Assembly (NCBI GenBank): GCA_030524525.1
Contig: JAUNGI010000008.1
Location: 1 to 64,000 of the forward strand
Direction: 5' to 3'
Length of the DNA: 64,000 nucleotides
DNA from: Lachnospiraceae bacterium
GTDB lineage: Bacteria; Bacillota; Clostridia; Lachnospirales; Lachnospiraceae
In this document: piece after piece, positions 1 to 8,409 of the stretch
Numbering within the stretch: position 1 is the stretch's first letter
Layout of the letters: each line of letters starts with the position of its first letter
Notes under the pieces: generated by a model
Databases searched by the model: none
Seen by the model: the letters and a program-made list of their open reading frames with translations, nothing else
Told to the model about the DNA's origin: nothing
Position numbers and translations under genes: made by a program

Positions 1-174
1 GTCTGCCTCCGCTTCGGCAGGGGCTTCGTTCATATTCTCCTGCCGTGCCGCGTCTGCGTCTCCTTCCGCAAGGGCTTCGTTCATATTCTCCGGCTGTGCC
101 GCCTCGGCTTCCGCAGGCGCTTCGTTTGCATTCTCCTGCCGTGCCGCGTCTGTCTCCGCAGGGGCTTCGTTCAT
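1..174 (-). repeat. In-frame tandem repeats encoding Ala/Glu-rich units
   Basis: About three and a half imperfect repeats of 45-51 bp lie in the 3' part of the TPR-like gene. Each encodes a unit of the form (M/A)NEA(P/L)AE followed by an Ala/Asp/Gln-rich spacer. They run off the left edge, so the total number is unknown. Unit length differs by whole codons, so the frame is kept, as expected of a tail that changes length by slippage or recombination. Confidence 0.75.
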
Positions 175-1155
175 AGCCTGCGGTGCCTCCGCTGCATCTT
201 CCGGCGGCAGCGGCTCCGCATTCTCCACAAAATAGTCCCGGATCACATATTCTTCTTCGTCATCGTCATCCTCATCGTCGTCATAAAGGATCCGATCATA
301 CAGAACCGGCGCGGGCGTCGGTATCGTCTGCGCGCCGACAGCGGATTCTTGTTCGGCGGCGTATTCCTCTTCGTCTCCGTCCATCATCCCGGCGATCGCG
401 TCCGCAATCGAAGCCTCCAACGCAAGCTCCGTTTCCGCCTCATAATCGCGCGGCGCCTCCGAACCCGACGACTCGGAATTCGTGATCTCCACCACATCGA
501 CGCTGGCTCCAGACGGGGCACGATCCTGCAATGCGTCTGCCGCGTCAAGCTCGGCAGCCTCCTCCGGCTCCGCCTCGGCTTCCTCAAAAACATCCTCGCA
601 TGCGCCAAGCAGTACCTTCGCCTTCGGCACCACCTCCGAATCCGGGAACCACAAAAGGATATCGCGGCATTCCTTTGCACATGCCACCATATCGTTTTCC
701 TTGAAATATATCTTTGCAAGCTCCAACGCCCAGATGTCGGTATAATCTTCTTCTTTTAGTTTCGTCAGGCTTTTCAGCAAATATTCGTTGCTTTTTCCGA
801 GCATACAGTCCACCCGATAGCGGAACACGAGCCGCTCCGGATTTTCCGGTTCCATCTTCCGAAACTCGCGCAAATATTTTTCCGCCAGCTTCGGCTCCTG
901 CGTCTTCAGACACAGGTCGATCAGCCCGACCATGACCTTATGCGTTTTCGCGCGGGAGTACATCTCCAGATAAACCGCTTTCGCCTCATCGTACTGCTTG
1001 ACCCGCAGAAAAATGCTTGCCAAGGCGCTCAATTCGTGAATGGAAGAAACCTTCGAAAAACGGATCTTCTCCGCGATCACCGCGGCCTCCGGATATTGAC
1101 CGTTTCTTGCATATCGCTTTGCGGCGTTCACTTTCGATGCCGTTGTCAACATCAT
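1..1155 (-). CDS. TPR-like protein with repetitive acidic C-terminal tail (3' end outside window)
   Basis: The frame is open from an ATG ATG start at 1155 to the left edge, 385 codons without a stop. The first 190 residues are helical and resemble tetratricopeptide repeats, with alternating small and aromatic residues such as YPEAAVIAEKI and YDEAKAVYLEMY. After that the protein turns Asp/Glu/Ala-rich, with an acidic run near 285-300 and near-identical units of about 15-17 residues built on NEAPAEAEAAQPEN. There is no signal peptide or membrane segment in the part seen. A promoter-like TTGCGG-17-TATGAT lies upstream, and GGAG sits close to the start. The function is not recognised; TPR proteins usually act as binding scaffolds. 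The neighbours (SRP RNA, spmB) do not indicate a role. Confidence 0.72.
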   Translation of the reverse strand, partial: MMLTTASKVNAAKRYARNGQYPEAAVIAEKIRFSKVSSIHELSALASIFLRVKQYDEAKAVYLEMYSRAKTHKVMVGLIDLCLKTQEPKLAEKYLREFRKMEPENPERLVFRYRVDCMLGKSNEYLLKSLTKLKEEDYTDIWALELAKIYFKENDMVACAKECRDILLWFPDSEVVPKAKVLLGACEDVFEEAEAEPEEAAELDAADALQDRAPSGASVDVVEITNSESSGSEAPRDYEAETELALEASIADAIAGMMDGDEEEYAAEQESAVGAQTIPTPAPVLYDRILYDDDEDDDDEEEYVIRDYFVENAEPLPPEDAAEAPQAMNEAPAETDAARQENANEAPAEAEAAQPENMNEALAEGDADAARQENMNEAPAEAEAD

Positions 1156-1270
1156 ACTCTCCAACTGCTCCTATCTTATGTTATACAACTCCACAGATTA
1201 TCATATCACGAATCCCCGCATCCCGCAAGGGAATAACAAAAACTTTACATTCGGAAACCGTAAATGCGCA

Positions 1271-1290
1271 AAAAAAAAACCGTGCGGCAC
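1271..1290 (-). terminator. SRP RNA 3' terminator T-tract
   Basis: The closing stem of the SRP RNA is followed at once by nine T residues on the minus strand (1271-1279). The RNA's own terminal helix probably serves as the terminator hairpin. Confidence 0.6.
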
Positions 1291-1542
1291 GTGTCGAATC
1301 GTCTTTCCGGACGTTACCGCAGTAGTTAACTCGATTCAGGCTGCCTTATGTCACACAGGAGTGTCTACTTAGTGCTGCTGTATTCCTACCCTGACACGGT
1401 TCATAGATTCCCATTGCATAAGACCCAAACGTCAACATCACTTGCTGCGGGCAGCTCCAAATTGAGCGACCCTCGACGTGTCATCACCCCTGCTATAGCG
1501 GATTGCAGGTTCAGGGCACCGCTATCTCCCCGGCTGCACGGC
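1280..1542 (-). ncRNA. ffs: Signal recognition particle RNA, large Gram-positive type with Alu domain
   Basis: Read on the minus strand, this matches the Bacillus scRNA/SRP RNA in order: GGGGAGATAGCGGTGCCCTG near the 5' end, then CCTGCAATCCGCTATAGCAG, then TGTTGACGTTTGGGTC, and the apical GNAR region GTGTCAGGGTAGGAATACAG near the middle. The ends pair (GCCGTGC with GCACGG), and the 3' end runs into nine or more T residues. About 263 nt is the usual size for Firmicutes with an Alu domain. The RNA binds Ffh and targets membrane proteins to FtsY/Sec. Exact ends are inferred from the promoter and T-tract. Confidence 0.95.
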
Positions 1543-1548
1543 TTTTTA

Positions 1549-1577
1549 AGTATATCGGGTTTCTTTGGCCTTGTCAA
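1549..1577 (-). promoter_or_regulatory. Sigma-A promoter of SRP RNA
   Basis: The -35 box TTGACA is at 1572-1577 and the -10 box TATACT at 1549-1554, separated by exactly 17 bp. The start site would fall at about 1542-1543, where the SRP RNA closing stem begins. It lies just beyond the spmB stop codon. Confidence 0.88.
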
Positions 1578-1591
1578 GTCCCTTGCGTCAT

Positions 1592-2116
1592 CTACATCCA
1601 GCTGACGATCAGCGTCGATGCGATCACTCCTACAAGCGTGGCAAACAGCGCTCCCGCAAGCGTAAAGCGCGTTTTTGAAATTTTAACGGACGCGAAATAC
1701 ACCGCCATGGTATAAAAAATCGTTTCCGTGCTGCTCATAATGACCGACGCCAAAAAGCCCTCGAACGAATCCGGACCGTACTCCTTAAAAACGTCCAGCA
1801 GCAGCGAGGTCGCCGCCGAAGACGAGACGAGCTTTACCAAAGCCATTGGAACCAGCGCCGCCGGAAAATGCAGCCGACCCACAAGCGGCGTCAGAAGCGC
1901 GGCAAGACCGTCCAGCGCGCCCGACGCCCGTAGAACCCCGGTGGCGACCATCAGACCGATCAGCGTCGGCAGGATGGAAACGACGACCCGAAATCCCTGC
2001 GTCGCCCCGTGGGTAAACTGATCGAAGCTCTCCTGTCGGTTCAGAAGCGCGGAGCAGACAATAATAAACAGAACGACCGGCACCGCATAGGTGGAGACGG
2101 ATACAAGAAAATTCAC
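1592..2116 (-). CDS. spmB: Spore maturation protein B (SpmB)
   Basis: This 174-residue membrane protein of the nucleoside-recognition (Gate) family has several hydrophobic helices and the conserved stretch VKLVSSSAATSLLLDVFKEYGPDS followed by SVIMSSTETIFYTMAVYF, typical of SpmB. Length matches Bacillus SpmB (178 aa). SpmA and SpmB together are needed for spore core dehydration. I start at the GTG at 2116, preceded by GAGG six bases upstream; a TTG at 2128 is also in frame. Its usual partner spmA is not adjacent but lies 18.5 kb away at 20589-21185. Confidence 0.9.
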   Translation of the reverse strand: MNFLVSVSTYAVPVVLFIIVCSALLNRQESFDQFTHGATQGFRVVVSILPTLIGLMVATGVLRASGALDGLAALLTPLVGRLHFPAALVPMALVKLVSSSAATSLLLDVFKEYGPDSFEGFLASVIMSSTETIFYTMAVYFASVKISKTRFTLAGALFATLVGVIASTLIVSWM

Positions 2117-2176
2117 GGAGCGCCTCAAAAAACTTGTTCAAAAAATTGTATGAGGCGCCGGAGGGAAATATGTGCG

Positions 2177-2205
2177 TTGACAGCCGCGCATTTTCTCCGC
2201 ATAAT
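2177..2205 (+). promoter_or_regulatory. Probable promoter of ogt
   Basis: TTGACA at 2177-2182 and CATAAT at 2200-2205 are 17 bp apart. They lie in the 237-bp divergent region between spmB and ogt and would give a leader of about 140 nt. No other element is evident in the gap. Confidence 0.55.
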
Positions 2206-2353
2206 ATAAGCACAGCGAACCAACGCGGCGTCCCAAAGGCGTTCACAGGCTGTCCGAGCAGGACTGCCGGGACGCGCGCCGCCGTGCAGCTTCCGGATCG
2301 CCGGAATCCATTGCCCATAGTCTTTGTCAACGATCACTTAGGAGGTTCCCAAC

Positions 2354-2905
2354 ATGACTTACACCTGCCGTTACCCTTCGCCCCTCGGCGGCATTGCCGT
2401 TTCCGCCGACGAAACAGGACTTACGGGGCTATGGTTTGAAAAGCCAAACGCTTCTGCCGCTCCCTCCGCTCCGTCTCCCAATCTCGCCGAAGCCGACCTG
2501 CCTGTTTTTGCGGCGGCAAGGAAATGGCTTGACATTTACTTTTCCGGCAAGGCTCCGGATTTTACGCCGCCCCTGTCGCTTGGGGGCACCCCGTTTCGCC
2601 AAGCCGTCTGGAAGCTCCTTCTTGCGATCCCCTACGGGCAAACGACGACCTACGGCGAGATCGCTGCCGCAGTCGCGCGGCAGACAGGCATGGAAAAAAT
2701 GTCCGCGCAGGCGGTGGGCGGCGCCGTTGGCCACAATCCGATCTCCATCATCGTTCCCTGCCACAGAGTCGTCGGCGCAAACGGCAACCTGACGGGCTAT
2801 GCCGGCGGGCTGGAAAAGAAAATCGGTCTGCTGACTCTGGAAAAGGCAGATATGTCTCGATTTTACCTGCCGAAGCATCCGCGTTCTTCTTGTCAGATGC
2901 TTTGA
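2354..2905 (+). CDS. ogt: Methylated-DNA--[protein]-cysteine S-methyltransferase
   Basis: This suicide repair protein moves the methyl group of O6-methylguanine to its own cysteine. The acceptor motif IVPCHRVVGANG is near residues 135-146, preceded by the helix-turn-helix region PYGQTTTYGEIAAAVARQ and followed by LTGYAGGLEKK. At 183 aa it is typical of Ogt/DAT proteins without an Ada regulatory domain. The ATG follows a strong AGGAGG. The tail after LLTLEKAD is slightly longer than usual. It is a single-gene unit convergent with the pilus operon. Confidence 0.95.
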   Translation: MTYTCRYPSPLGGIAVSADETGLTGLWFEKPNASAAPSAPSPNLAEADLPVFAAARKWLDIYFSGKAPDFTPPLSLGGTPFRQAVWKLLLAIPYGQTTTYGEIAAAVARQTGMEKMSAQAVGGAVGHNPISIIVPCHRVVGANGNLTGYAGGLEKKIGLLTLEKADMSRFYLPKHPRSSCQML

Positions 2906-2980
2906 ACGCCGCCGTTTTGCGCCGGGTACCGCCATACACATGCGGCAAAGGCTGCGGTATTTCGCATAAGCGCACCATAA

Positions 2981-3012
2981 CAAAGGGCGCAGCATTTTGC
3001 TGCGCCCTTTGC
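2981..3012. terminator. Hairpin between convergent ogt and the pilus operon
   Basis: A perfect inverted repeat with CAAAGGGCGCAGCA as one arm and a short loop lies 19 bp past the last pilus gene and about 75 bp past ogt. Neither side has a strong T-tract, so it may be a bidirectional terminator or an mRNA 3'-end stabiliser. Confidence 0.5.
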
Positions 3013-3030
3013 AAATACCCTATTCAGAAA

Positions 3031-4074
3031 TCAGTCGTACTGGATCTCAATCTTGGTTACGGTAAAGCCGTTATAAAAGACGGTCTTCAGATTTTCCGCA
3101 TCCCGGTCCTTCATCTCCGCTACGATATCCTTCAAATCATAGACAGCCGTAAAGATCTCGTTTGCCTCCGGATCGTGGTCAATGAAGTATTCGAACACAT
3201 CGCCCTCGCAGCTGTCGCTGTCGATTGCCAGACCGCCAACGCCCCAGCCCTGCTTTGCGGAGCCAAGACGGAATTTCAGCGTCAGCACAAGCTGTGCGTC
3301 CTCGCCATAGGTTTCAAGATATTCTGCCATCTGGTCGTAGGTCGCCTCAAGGCTCGAGGTTCCCAGCAGCTTGCTGCTTCTCATCGGCCCTTCGGTGGGC
3401 TTCGGCGTATTTGTCGGAGCCGGAGTCGGCGACGGATCGTCTACTGCAGGGGTAGGCTCCGGATCGGTTCCCGGAGTTGCTTCCGGATCCGTCGGCTCAG
3501 CCGGCGTCCATGTACCGTTTTTCAGCGCGATCAAATCCTGTGATACCGGGATTTTGTAATCCTGATAATAGCTGTCTTCGTCCTCAACACGAAGCTGTAC
3601 CGAAAGCGTTGCGTCCGCCTGCGTCAGATCCGGAACGAGTACGAAAAACGTCATGACCTGCGCATCCTGGCAGAGCACCGTAGCAACCGTCTCGTCCAGC
3701 GGCGTACTCTTTGCCGATGCGATCTTCTCCTCATCGGTCGTCGCGTTGGTATACGCCTTTTCCTCATAGAACAAGGTCTTTGAAGTCGAGTTGTACTTAT
3801 AGACCTGATAGCTGCTCCGTCCGATCAGTCGAAGCGTTCCGCCGTTTTCCTGCGCGTTAAAAACAATTTCCAGATCCGCTTTGGCAACATTGGTTTTAAG
3901 CATATCATAAACGCTTTCCGCCTGCTGCTGTGCAGTCTGTTTTCCGTCTTCGTCGGAGCCGCCGAAAACAAGTTTGATTACCACGATCACGCCGATAATT
4001 ACAACGGCAAGGATCACGGCGGCAACAACGATCTCCATTGTGGCCAATCCGCCATTTTTCTTTTTATCCTTCAT
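3031..4074 (-). CDS. Prepilin-like protein with Pro/Thr-rich linker (last gene of pilus operon)
   Basis: The 347-residue protein begins with a short charged leader ending in Gly-Gly, then LATMEIVVAAVILAVVIIGV. If cut after GG by PilD, Glu falls at +5, the position that anchors pilins in the fibre. A soluble domain follows. Residues about 193-228 form a Pro/Thr/Asp-rich linker (repeated PTP and TPAP). The last 115 residues are a second domain with FDKxDP-type acidic loops (FIDHDPEAN) that could be a ligand-binding module exposed beyond the pilus tip. The start has a GGGG Shine-Dalgarno. It lies 77 bp after the preceding prepilin. The function of the C-terminal domain is not recognised. Confidence 0.72.
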   Translation of the reverse strand: MKDKKKNGGLATMEIVVAAVILAVVIIGVIVVIKLVFGGSDEDGKQTAQQQAESVYDMLKTNVAKADLEIVFNAQENGGTLRLIGRSSYQVYKYNSTSKTLFYEEKAYTNATTDEEKIASAKSTPLDETVATVLCQDAQVMTFFVLVPDLTQADATLSVQLRVEDEDSYYQDYKIPVSQDLIALKNGTWTPAEPTDPEATPGTDPEPTPAVDDPSPTPAPTNTPKPTEGPMRSSKLLGTSSLEATYDQMAEYLETYGEDAQLVLTLKFRLGSAKQGWGVGGLAIDSDSCEGDVFEYFIDHDPEANEIFTAVYDLKDIVAEMKDRDAENLKTVFYNGFTVTKIEIQYD

Positions 4075-4151
4075 AAAAACATCCCCTCTTTAATGAGTCG
4101 CTTACAGATAAGCTAATAATATACTTTTTTCCTGATGCTGTCAACAGGAAG

Positions 4152-5066
4152 TTAATCCTCCGGCTCCTTGTAAGTAACGATCACCTGATTGGGCTTGTTG
4201 GCACTATTCATCGTAATGATCATGTAATTACCGCTGAACGAAATCGTGGGGTCAAAGGTCACCGCCTCGGCGTTGGTCGTGCAGCTTACGCCAAGCGAGG
4301 TACACAGGGAGGCGATCGTCGAACTAGTCACACTGTCAATATTCACCCCGCCGCCGGTCTGATAAAGCGTCGCCACCGTTGCCGCAGAGGTATTTGCGCC
4401 GGTCATTTGAATCGACGCGATGTCCTTCCCCACAAGCGAGCTGATATCCACATAATAGATCGTCGCATCCGAAGGACAGGGCTGCGCATTCAGCGTGACC
4501 GAATGCGTTCCGCCTGCAAGGATCGTCGATCCGGAATCCGAATTCCGCAGGAACACGTTCTGCGAAAGATATGCCGAGCGGCTGTTGTAGGTACAGCGCA
4601 TGGCAAGCACCACATAGCCCTCGTCCTGTCCGGAGGTATCGACCAAGAACGTGGCAACGCGGTCGGAAAGCAGATGATTTTCCGCCGGGGTCATCACATA
4701 GGTTCTCGCCTCCTGCAGCTTCATGTCAACCGTCGTTGCGCCGGCGGTGTAATTTACCTGATCCACATACAGCTTCGTATCGTGTTTTTCTACCACATAA
4801 TAGAAATCGTTGTGGCAGGAGATCATTCGCTCGCGCCCCGCATCGAATTCGATGCCGATATTGGCGTCGATCATCAGATTGCTGACCTGCACAAAAGCCG
4901 TTTGAAGCTGGTTCTGGATCTCCACCTCTCTGGAGGATTCGGCATGATAGGAAGCCGCCTGCCGCATGAGAGCGAACGCCCCGGTCATTAAAATGGAAAG
5001 AACCGCTACGGAAACCAGAAGCTCCACAAGGGTCATACCTTGGTTCGATTTTGAAAAACGTTTCAT
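4152..5066 (-). CDS. Minor prepilin, GspJ/PilW-like
   Basis: The class III signal is NQG followed by MTLVELLVSVAVLSILMTGAF: cut after Gly, Glu at +5, then a hydrophobic N-terminal helix. The remaining 270 residues hold the long helix (AESSREVEIQNQLQTAFVQVSNLM) and a beta-rich head, as in GspJ/PilW minor pilins. It is 16 bp downstream of the GspH-like gene and in the same operon, suggesting a role in the tip complex that starts pilus assembly. Assignment to GspJ is from size, order and the DANIGIEFD region, not from a conserved motif. Confidence 0.78.
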   Translation of the reverse strand: MKRFSKSNQGMTLVELLVSVAVLSILMTGAFALMRQAASYHAESSREVEIQNQLQTAFVQVSNLMIDANIGIEFDAGRERMISCHNDFYYVVEKHDTKLYVDQVNYTAGATTVDMKLQEARTYVMTPAENHLLSDRVATFLVDTSGQDEGYVVLAMRCTYNSRSAYLSQNVFLRNSDSGSTILAGGTHSVTLNAQPCPSDATIYYVDISSLVGKDIASIQMTGANTSAATVATLYQTGGGVNIDSVTSSTIASLCTSLGVSCTTNAEAVTFDPTISFSGNYMIITMNSANKPNQVIVTYKEPED

Positions 5067-5081
5067 ATCGCGTCCCCCCTG

Positions 5082-5576
5082 TTATTTGGTAGATATCTTT
5101 CCCGTGTAGGTGGCAAGCTCAAGCACGATCGTGCGGTCCCCCTGCGTAAAGGAGATCTCCGTTGGAATTCCCTGCGCCACGTCGTTTACAAGACAGTCCT
5201 TAAAGCCGCCGGTCTCTCGGTTGTACTGGATCTTCACGCTCGTACCGGCGCCGACCGTATAGCTCGTACCGCCCGCCGTAACGACGACCGTGATCTTGCT
5301 GTTGATCTCCACTTCCTTCAACTGCTTATCGGAGCCGGAGCGGGACGTCACGATGCACCGCCCCTCGCTGTCCTGTTCAAAGCTTACGATGCAGTTGTCC
5401 TTGCTCATGGCAACGGTCTGTGCGGACTGCATCAGGCTCTTTGTATCGCTGACCGCAGATTTTAACCGCTGGCTGGTAAGCATGGAGATGCTCAGACCGA
5501 TCAGACCGGTCAATACCGCCATAATGGCAAGCACTACCATTACCTCTACGAGCGTAAAACCTCTGTCTTTTTTCAT
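5082..5576 (-). CDS. Minor prepilin, GspH/FimT-like
   Basis: This 164-aa prepilin has leader MKKDRG, cleavage site, FTLVEVMVVLAIMAVLTGLIG with Glu at +5, then a small beta-sheet head. The stretch LKSAVSDTKSLMQSAQTVAMSKD after the helix is typical of GspH/FimT proteins. ATG is preceded by GGAG at nine bases. It sits between the PilX/GspK-like and GspJ-like genes, as expected of a minor-pilin tip cluster. Confidence 0.8.
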   Translation of the reverse strand: MKKDRGFTLVEVMVVLAIMAVLTGLIGLSISMLTSQRLKSAVSDTKSLMQSAQTVAMSKDNCIVSFEQDSEGRCIVTSRSGSDKQLKEVEINSKITVVVTAGGTSYTVGAGTSVKIQYNRETGGFKDCLVNDVAQGIPTEISFTQGDRTIVLELATYTGKISTK

Positions 5577-5590
5577 ATAATAATCTCCAT

Positions 5591-7594
5591 TTAGTGTTTG
5601 TTCCAGTTCTCCAGCTCGATCAGATTCAGATTCTCGTTCTGGGACGTATCGATCGATGTGCTTCCGCCGCCCTTATCCTCGTAAAAGCTCTTGGTGCCTC
5701 CCACGAAAATGTTGTTTACAAGGTAAGCATAGAGATACGCGCTGTTGACCGTATTGTTTACCTTGACCGGATTCAAATCTCTGAGCAGAATGTAATTTCC
5801 GAACGGGTCCATAAAGTTCTTCATCTCGACCTTATTTGCCGCCGCGAAGCTTGCGTCCGTATCCAGCATGGAATAACCGGTGCTGCAGCCCTCGTTTACG
5901 CTGTAGTTGACCGCCTGCGCCGACATAAAGATTCCGATGTAATCCTCGCCCCAGTTGAACGGTACCGTATAGCTGTTCATACATACGAAGATCGCCATTT
6001 TTCCGACTACCTCGGAGCTGTTGAACGTGTCCTGCGACGAACCGATGTAAACAAGCGGGTCATAGGTTCTCGTGATGCCTTCTTTGTTTGTAAATGTGAA
6101 CGAAGGCATGGGGTACTCGCTGATGGTGCCGTACGAACCGGAATTCGTAACATAAAAGCTGCCGGTCGTTGGAATGTTGTATACGTTTGCGGAAGGAACC
6201 GAGGTCTCCTGCGAGCCGTCCTTTGCGTAATAAGCGCGGGAGTTCCATGTCAACTGTCCGAAGCCTTGGTTTTCCAGCCACTGCAAATATGCCACGTTAA
6301 TGGTCTCGGCAAAACGCGCATCCACCTCTATCGTCGTTTCCGCGAGCTGCCAGTTGGTCGAAGCGTTTCTTGCAAGAACCGTGACATCCGCCTTTTCTTC
6401 GGGCGCGATCGTCGGGTCAAAAGCAAGATTGCCCGGATAGGTCACTTCCGAACCGGTCTCGTTCCGGTAGGTGTAATTTCCGCCCGCCGAGGTCAGCAGA
6501 GCAAAGTAGTTCTTTCCCGAATTGTCCTGTACCAGAACGCCGCCGTTCTTCAACGTGCCGGAGGTGTGGTAGGGATATACGCGGTTGGGATCGTCGCTGT
6601 GGCTTTCCAGATACGGATTGCGGGTGTACGGGAAGTAGCTGCTGTACGCCGTTCCGGAAAGAATGTTCACGTATTCGCCCTTGTTCATGGACTTCCCGTC
6701 CACGATAATGTCATGGCAGGTGAGCTGGGTCTGATTGCCGATCAGAAGATAGCTGCCGTCCTCCAAAATAATGTCGCCGCGAACCTCCACCGCTTTTCCG
6801 GTAAGTCCGATGACCGAATGCTGCTCCACATACACGTCGCCGTTGATGACGACGTTGTCGCCGTTAAAAATGATCGTGGCGTAGTTCGTCAGCTTCAAGG
6901 ACAGGTTTTCCGTAACCAGAGTCTCCCACGACGAAGCCACCTGACGGCCGATATATACGTTTCCTTCCTGAAGGAAGTACGCCGGTTTTCCGGTGTTCAG
7001 TGCGCCGCTGCCCGCGCCGGTAAAGTTGCTGCCGCAGCCCATCAGCATGGAGTAGGTTCCGAGCGGATGGCTTTCGGTGCTTGCATAGTACGGTGCGCGC
7101 ACCTTGATGTCCGTCGTAATGTTGGAATAATATCCCGTATCCGGATCGGTATATTCCACCGTGACGCCCCGGATCAGAACATAATCCTCGCCCTTATCAA
7201 TGCCGCCGTTTACCAGATCCACCGTGATGGTCGCCCCCGGCAGATCCGTATACTTCGCAAGGTTTGCCTGCACGTTTTCCAGCGGACTTACGGCGGAACC
7301 GGCGGTAAGCGTATTATACACCTGCTCCACATAAGCGGCAGTATTCTGCCCTCCGGAAACCTTAAGCGCCGCCGCCGCAACGGTTTGCAGCTCGATCTTC
7401 ATGTCGTCCACAACCGACTCCGCGTCATAGAAATTGTTCGCGGAAGCCGTGCTTACATTACGGGACAAAAGCGCCATATACGAAACCTGCATGATCGCGC
7501 CGGAAAGGAGGAAGCACAGCGTTATGATGATCAGCACGCTGACAAGCGCAATTCCTCGATTGTCCTGTTGTTTCACTCTCTCTTTCAATTTCAC
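5591..7594 (-). CDS. Large minor prepilin, PilX/GspK-like, lacking Glu5
   Basis: The 667-residue product has leader ...QQDNRG followed by IALVSVLIIITLCFLLSGAI. After cleavage residue +5 is Ser, not Glu. Loss of Glu5 is the hallmark of GspK, the pseudopilin at the very tip, and is common in PilX-type proteins. The ASANNFYDAESVVDDMKIEL stretch matches the PilX N-terminal region. The long C-terminal part has repeated beta-rich segments with a parallel-beta-helix feel (TIIFNGDNVVINGDVYVEQ...VRGDIILEDG), unusual for a pilin and suggestive of an adhesive or polymeric head. I take GTG 7594 with GGGAG five bases upstream as start; a TTG at 7612 is also possible. Confidence 0.78.
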   Translation of the reverse strand: MKLKERVKQQDNRGIALVSVLIIITLCFLLSGAIMQVSYMALLSRNVSTASANNFYDAESVVDDMKIELQTVAAAALKVSGGQNTAAYVEQVYNTLTAGSAVSPLENVQANLAKYTDLPGATITVDLVNGGIDKGEDYVLIRGVTVEYTDPDTGYYSNITTDIKVRAPYYASTESHPLGTYSMLMGCGSNFTGAGSGALNTGKPAYFLQEGNVYIGRQVASSWETLVTENLSLKLTNYATIIFNGDNVVINGDVYVEQHSVIGLTGKAVEVRGDIILEDGSYLLIGNQTQLTCHDIIVDGKSMNKGEYVNILSGTAYSSYFPYTRNPYLESHSDDPNRVYPYHTSGTLKNGGVLVQDNSGKNYFALLTSAGGNYTYRNETGSEVTYPGNLAFDPTIAPEEKADVTVLARNASTNWQLAETTIEVDARFAETINVAYLQWLENQGFGQLTWNSRAYYAKDGSQETSVPSANVYNIPTTGSFYVTNSGSYGTISEYPMPSFTFTNKEGITRTYDPLVYIGSSQDTFNSSEVVGKMAIFVCMNSYTVPFNWGEDYIGIFMSAQAVNYSVNEGCSTGYSMLDTDASFAAANKVEMKNFMDPFGNYILLRDLNPVKVNNTVNSAYLYAYLVNNIFVGGTKSFYEDKGGGSTSIDTSQNENLNLIELENWNKH

Positions 7595-7617
7595 ATTCAC
7601 TCCCTTCGTCAAACCGT

Positions 7618-8310
7618 TTAATTATAATCCGCCTTTGTACCGGACAGAATGCACAGTGGGCCCTTCGTGCCGTAAAACGACAGGCGCTCCGCGGCGCTTC
7701 CGCCCTCGCTCTTCCAAACCTCTATCGTAATTTCATAATACCGAAGCGTCCGAACGCTCATTGAGGAGAGCGTATCTTCCACAAGAACGTCGTTTCCCTC
7801 ATCATCCTGAAAGGTCGTCTCGGATTTTGAGGGGACATAAGTATAATTGATGATCGCGTCATAGGTCGTGCCGCCCATGGGAATATCCATGATGATAAAC
7901 GCATAACAGCGATTCGACGACTGCTTAAATACGACCTTTCCGCCGTTCAGCTCATAGCTCGGACTTGCCACCGTGTAGCTGCCGCCGCTTTTTGTAAGCT
8001 CCGCAGCCGAACCGGAGAAGGGGGTCCCGCTTTCCAGATCGCCCGCCAGCAGCTTAAACTGATTTTTGTCGGTTTGAAGGATATCGCACTGGTACGCCAC
8101 GTCCTTCAATTCAAACGCTTTCACAGCCTCCATTACGCTTTCGCCGACCGTGGTTGCCGCCAGCTTTTTCCGGGAGGTCGTGTTGACCCTTGCTACGGAA
8201 ACAAAGGAAGAAAGTATCGGCGCCAGCGCAATTCCAAGAATCGCACATGCTGCCAGAACCTCAACCAAAGTAAAGCCTCCGTTTTTGTTGTGTCTTCTCT
8301 TTTTGCCCAT
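7618..8310 (-). CDS. Minor prepilin, GspI/PilV-like
   Basis: Leader MGKKRRHNKNGG is followed by FTLVEVLAACAILGIALAPI, a textbook class III prepilin signal with Glu at +5. The next segment, TTVGESVMEAVKAFELKD, resembles GspI/PilV minor pilins. The 230-aa size is larger than GspI, with a beta-rich head. RBS GGGAG lies seven bases before ATG. It opens the minor-pilin set I-K-H-J-X read in the direction of transcription. Confidence 0.78.
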   Translation of the reverse strand: MGKKRRHNKNGGFTLVEVLAACAILGIALAPILSSFVSVARVNTTSRKKLAATTVGESVMEAVKAFELKDVAYQCDILQTDKNQFKLLAGDLESGTPFSGSAAELTKSGGSYTVASPSYELNGGKVVFKQSSNRCYAFIIMDIPMGGTTYDAIINYTYVPSKSETTFQDDEGNDVLVEDTLSSMSVRTLRYYEITIEVWKSEGGSAAERLSFYGTKGPLCILSGTKADYN

Positions 8311-8409
8311 GGCATTCTCCCATTCCGGAGCGCTAACTCCTGCCCTTTCCTAACTGCTCTTTATGGCAGGCCCCATTTCGGCAGCCTGCCACCAGAAATT
8401 TGTTTGATT

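Noticed and set aside
5594..7621. Long plus-strand open frame of 675 codons opposite the PilX-like gene
   Set aside because: It mirrors the minus-strand gene exactly, is rich in Arg/His/Val as expected of an antisense frame, and has no ribosome-binding site or family motif. The minus-strand product has a clear prepilin signal.
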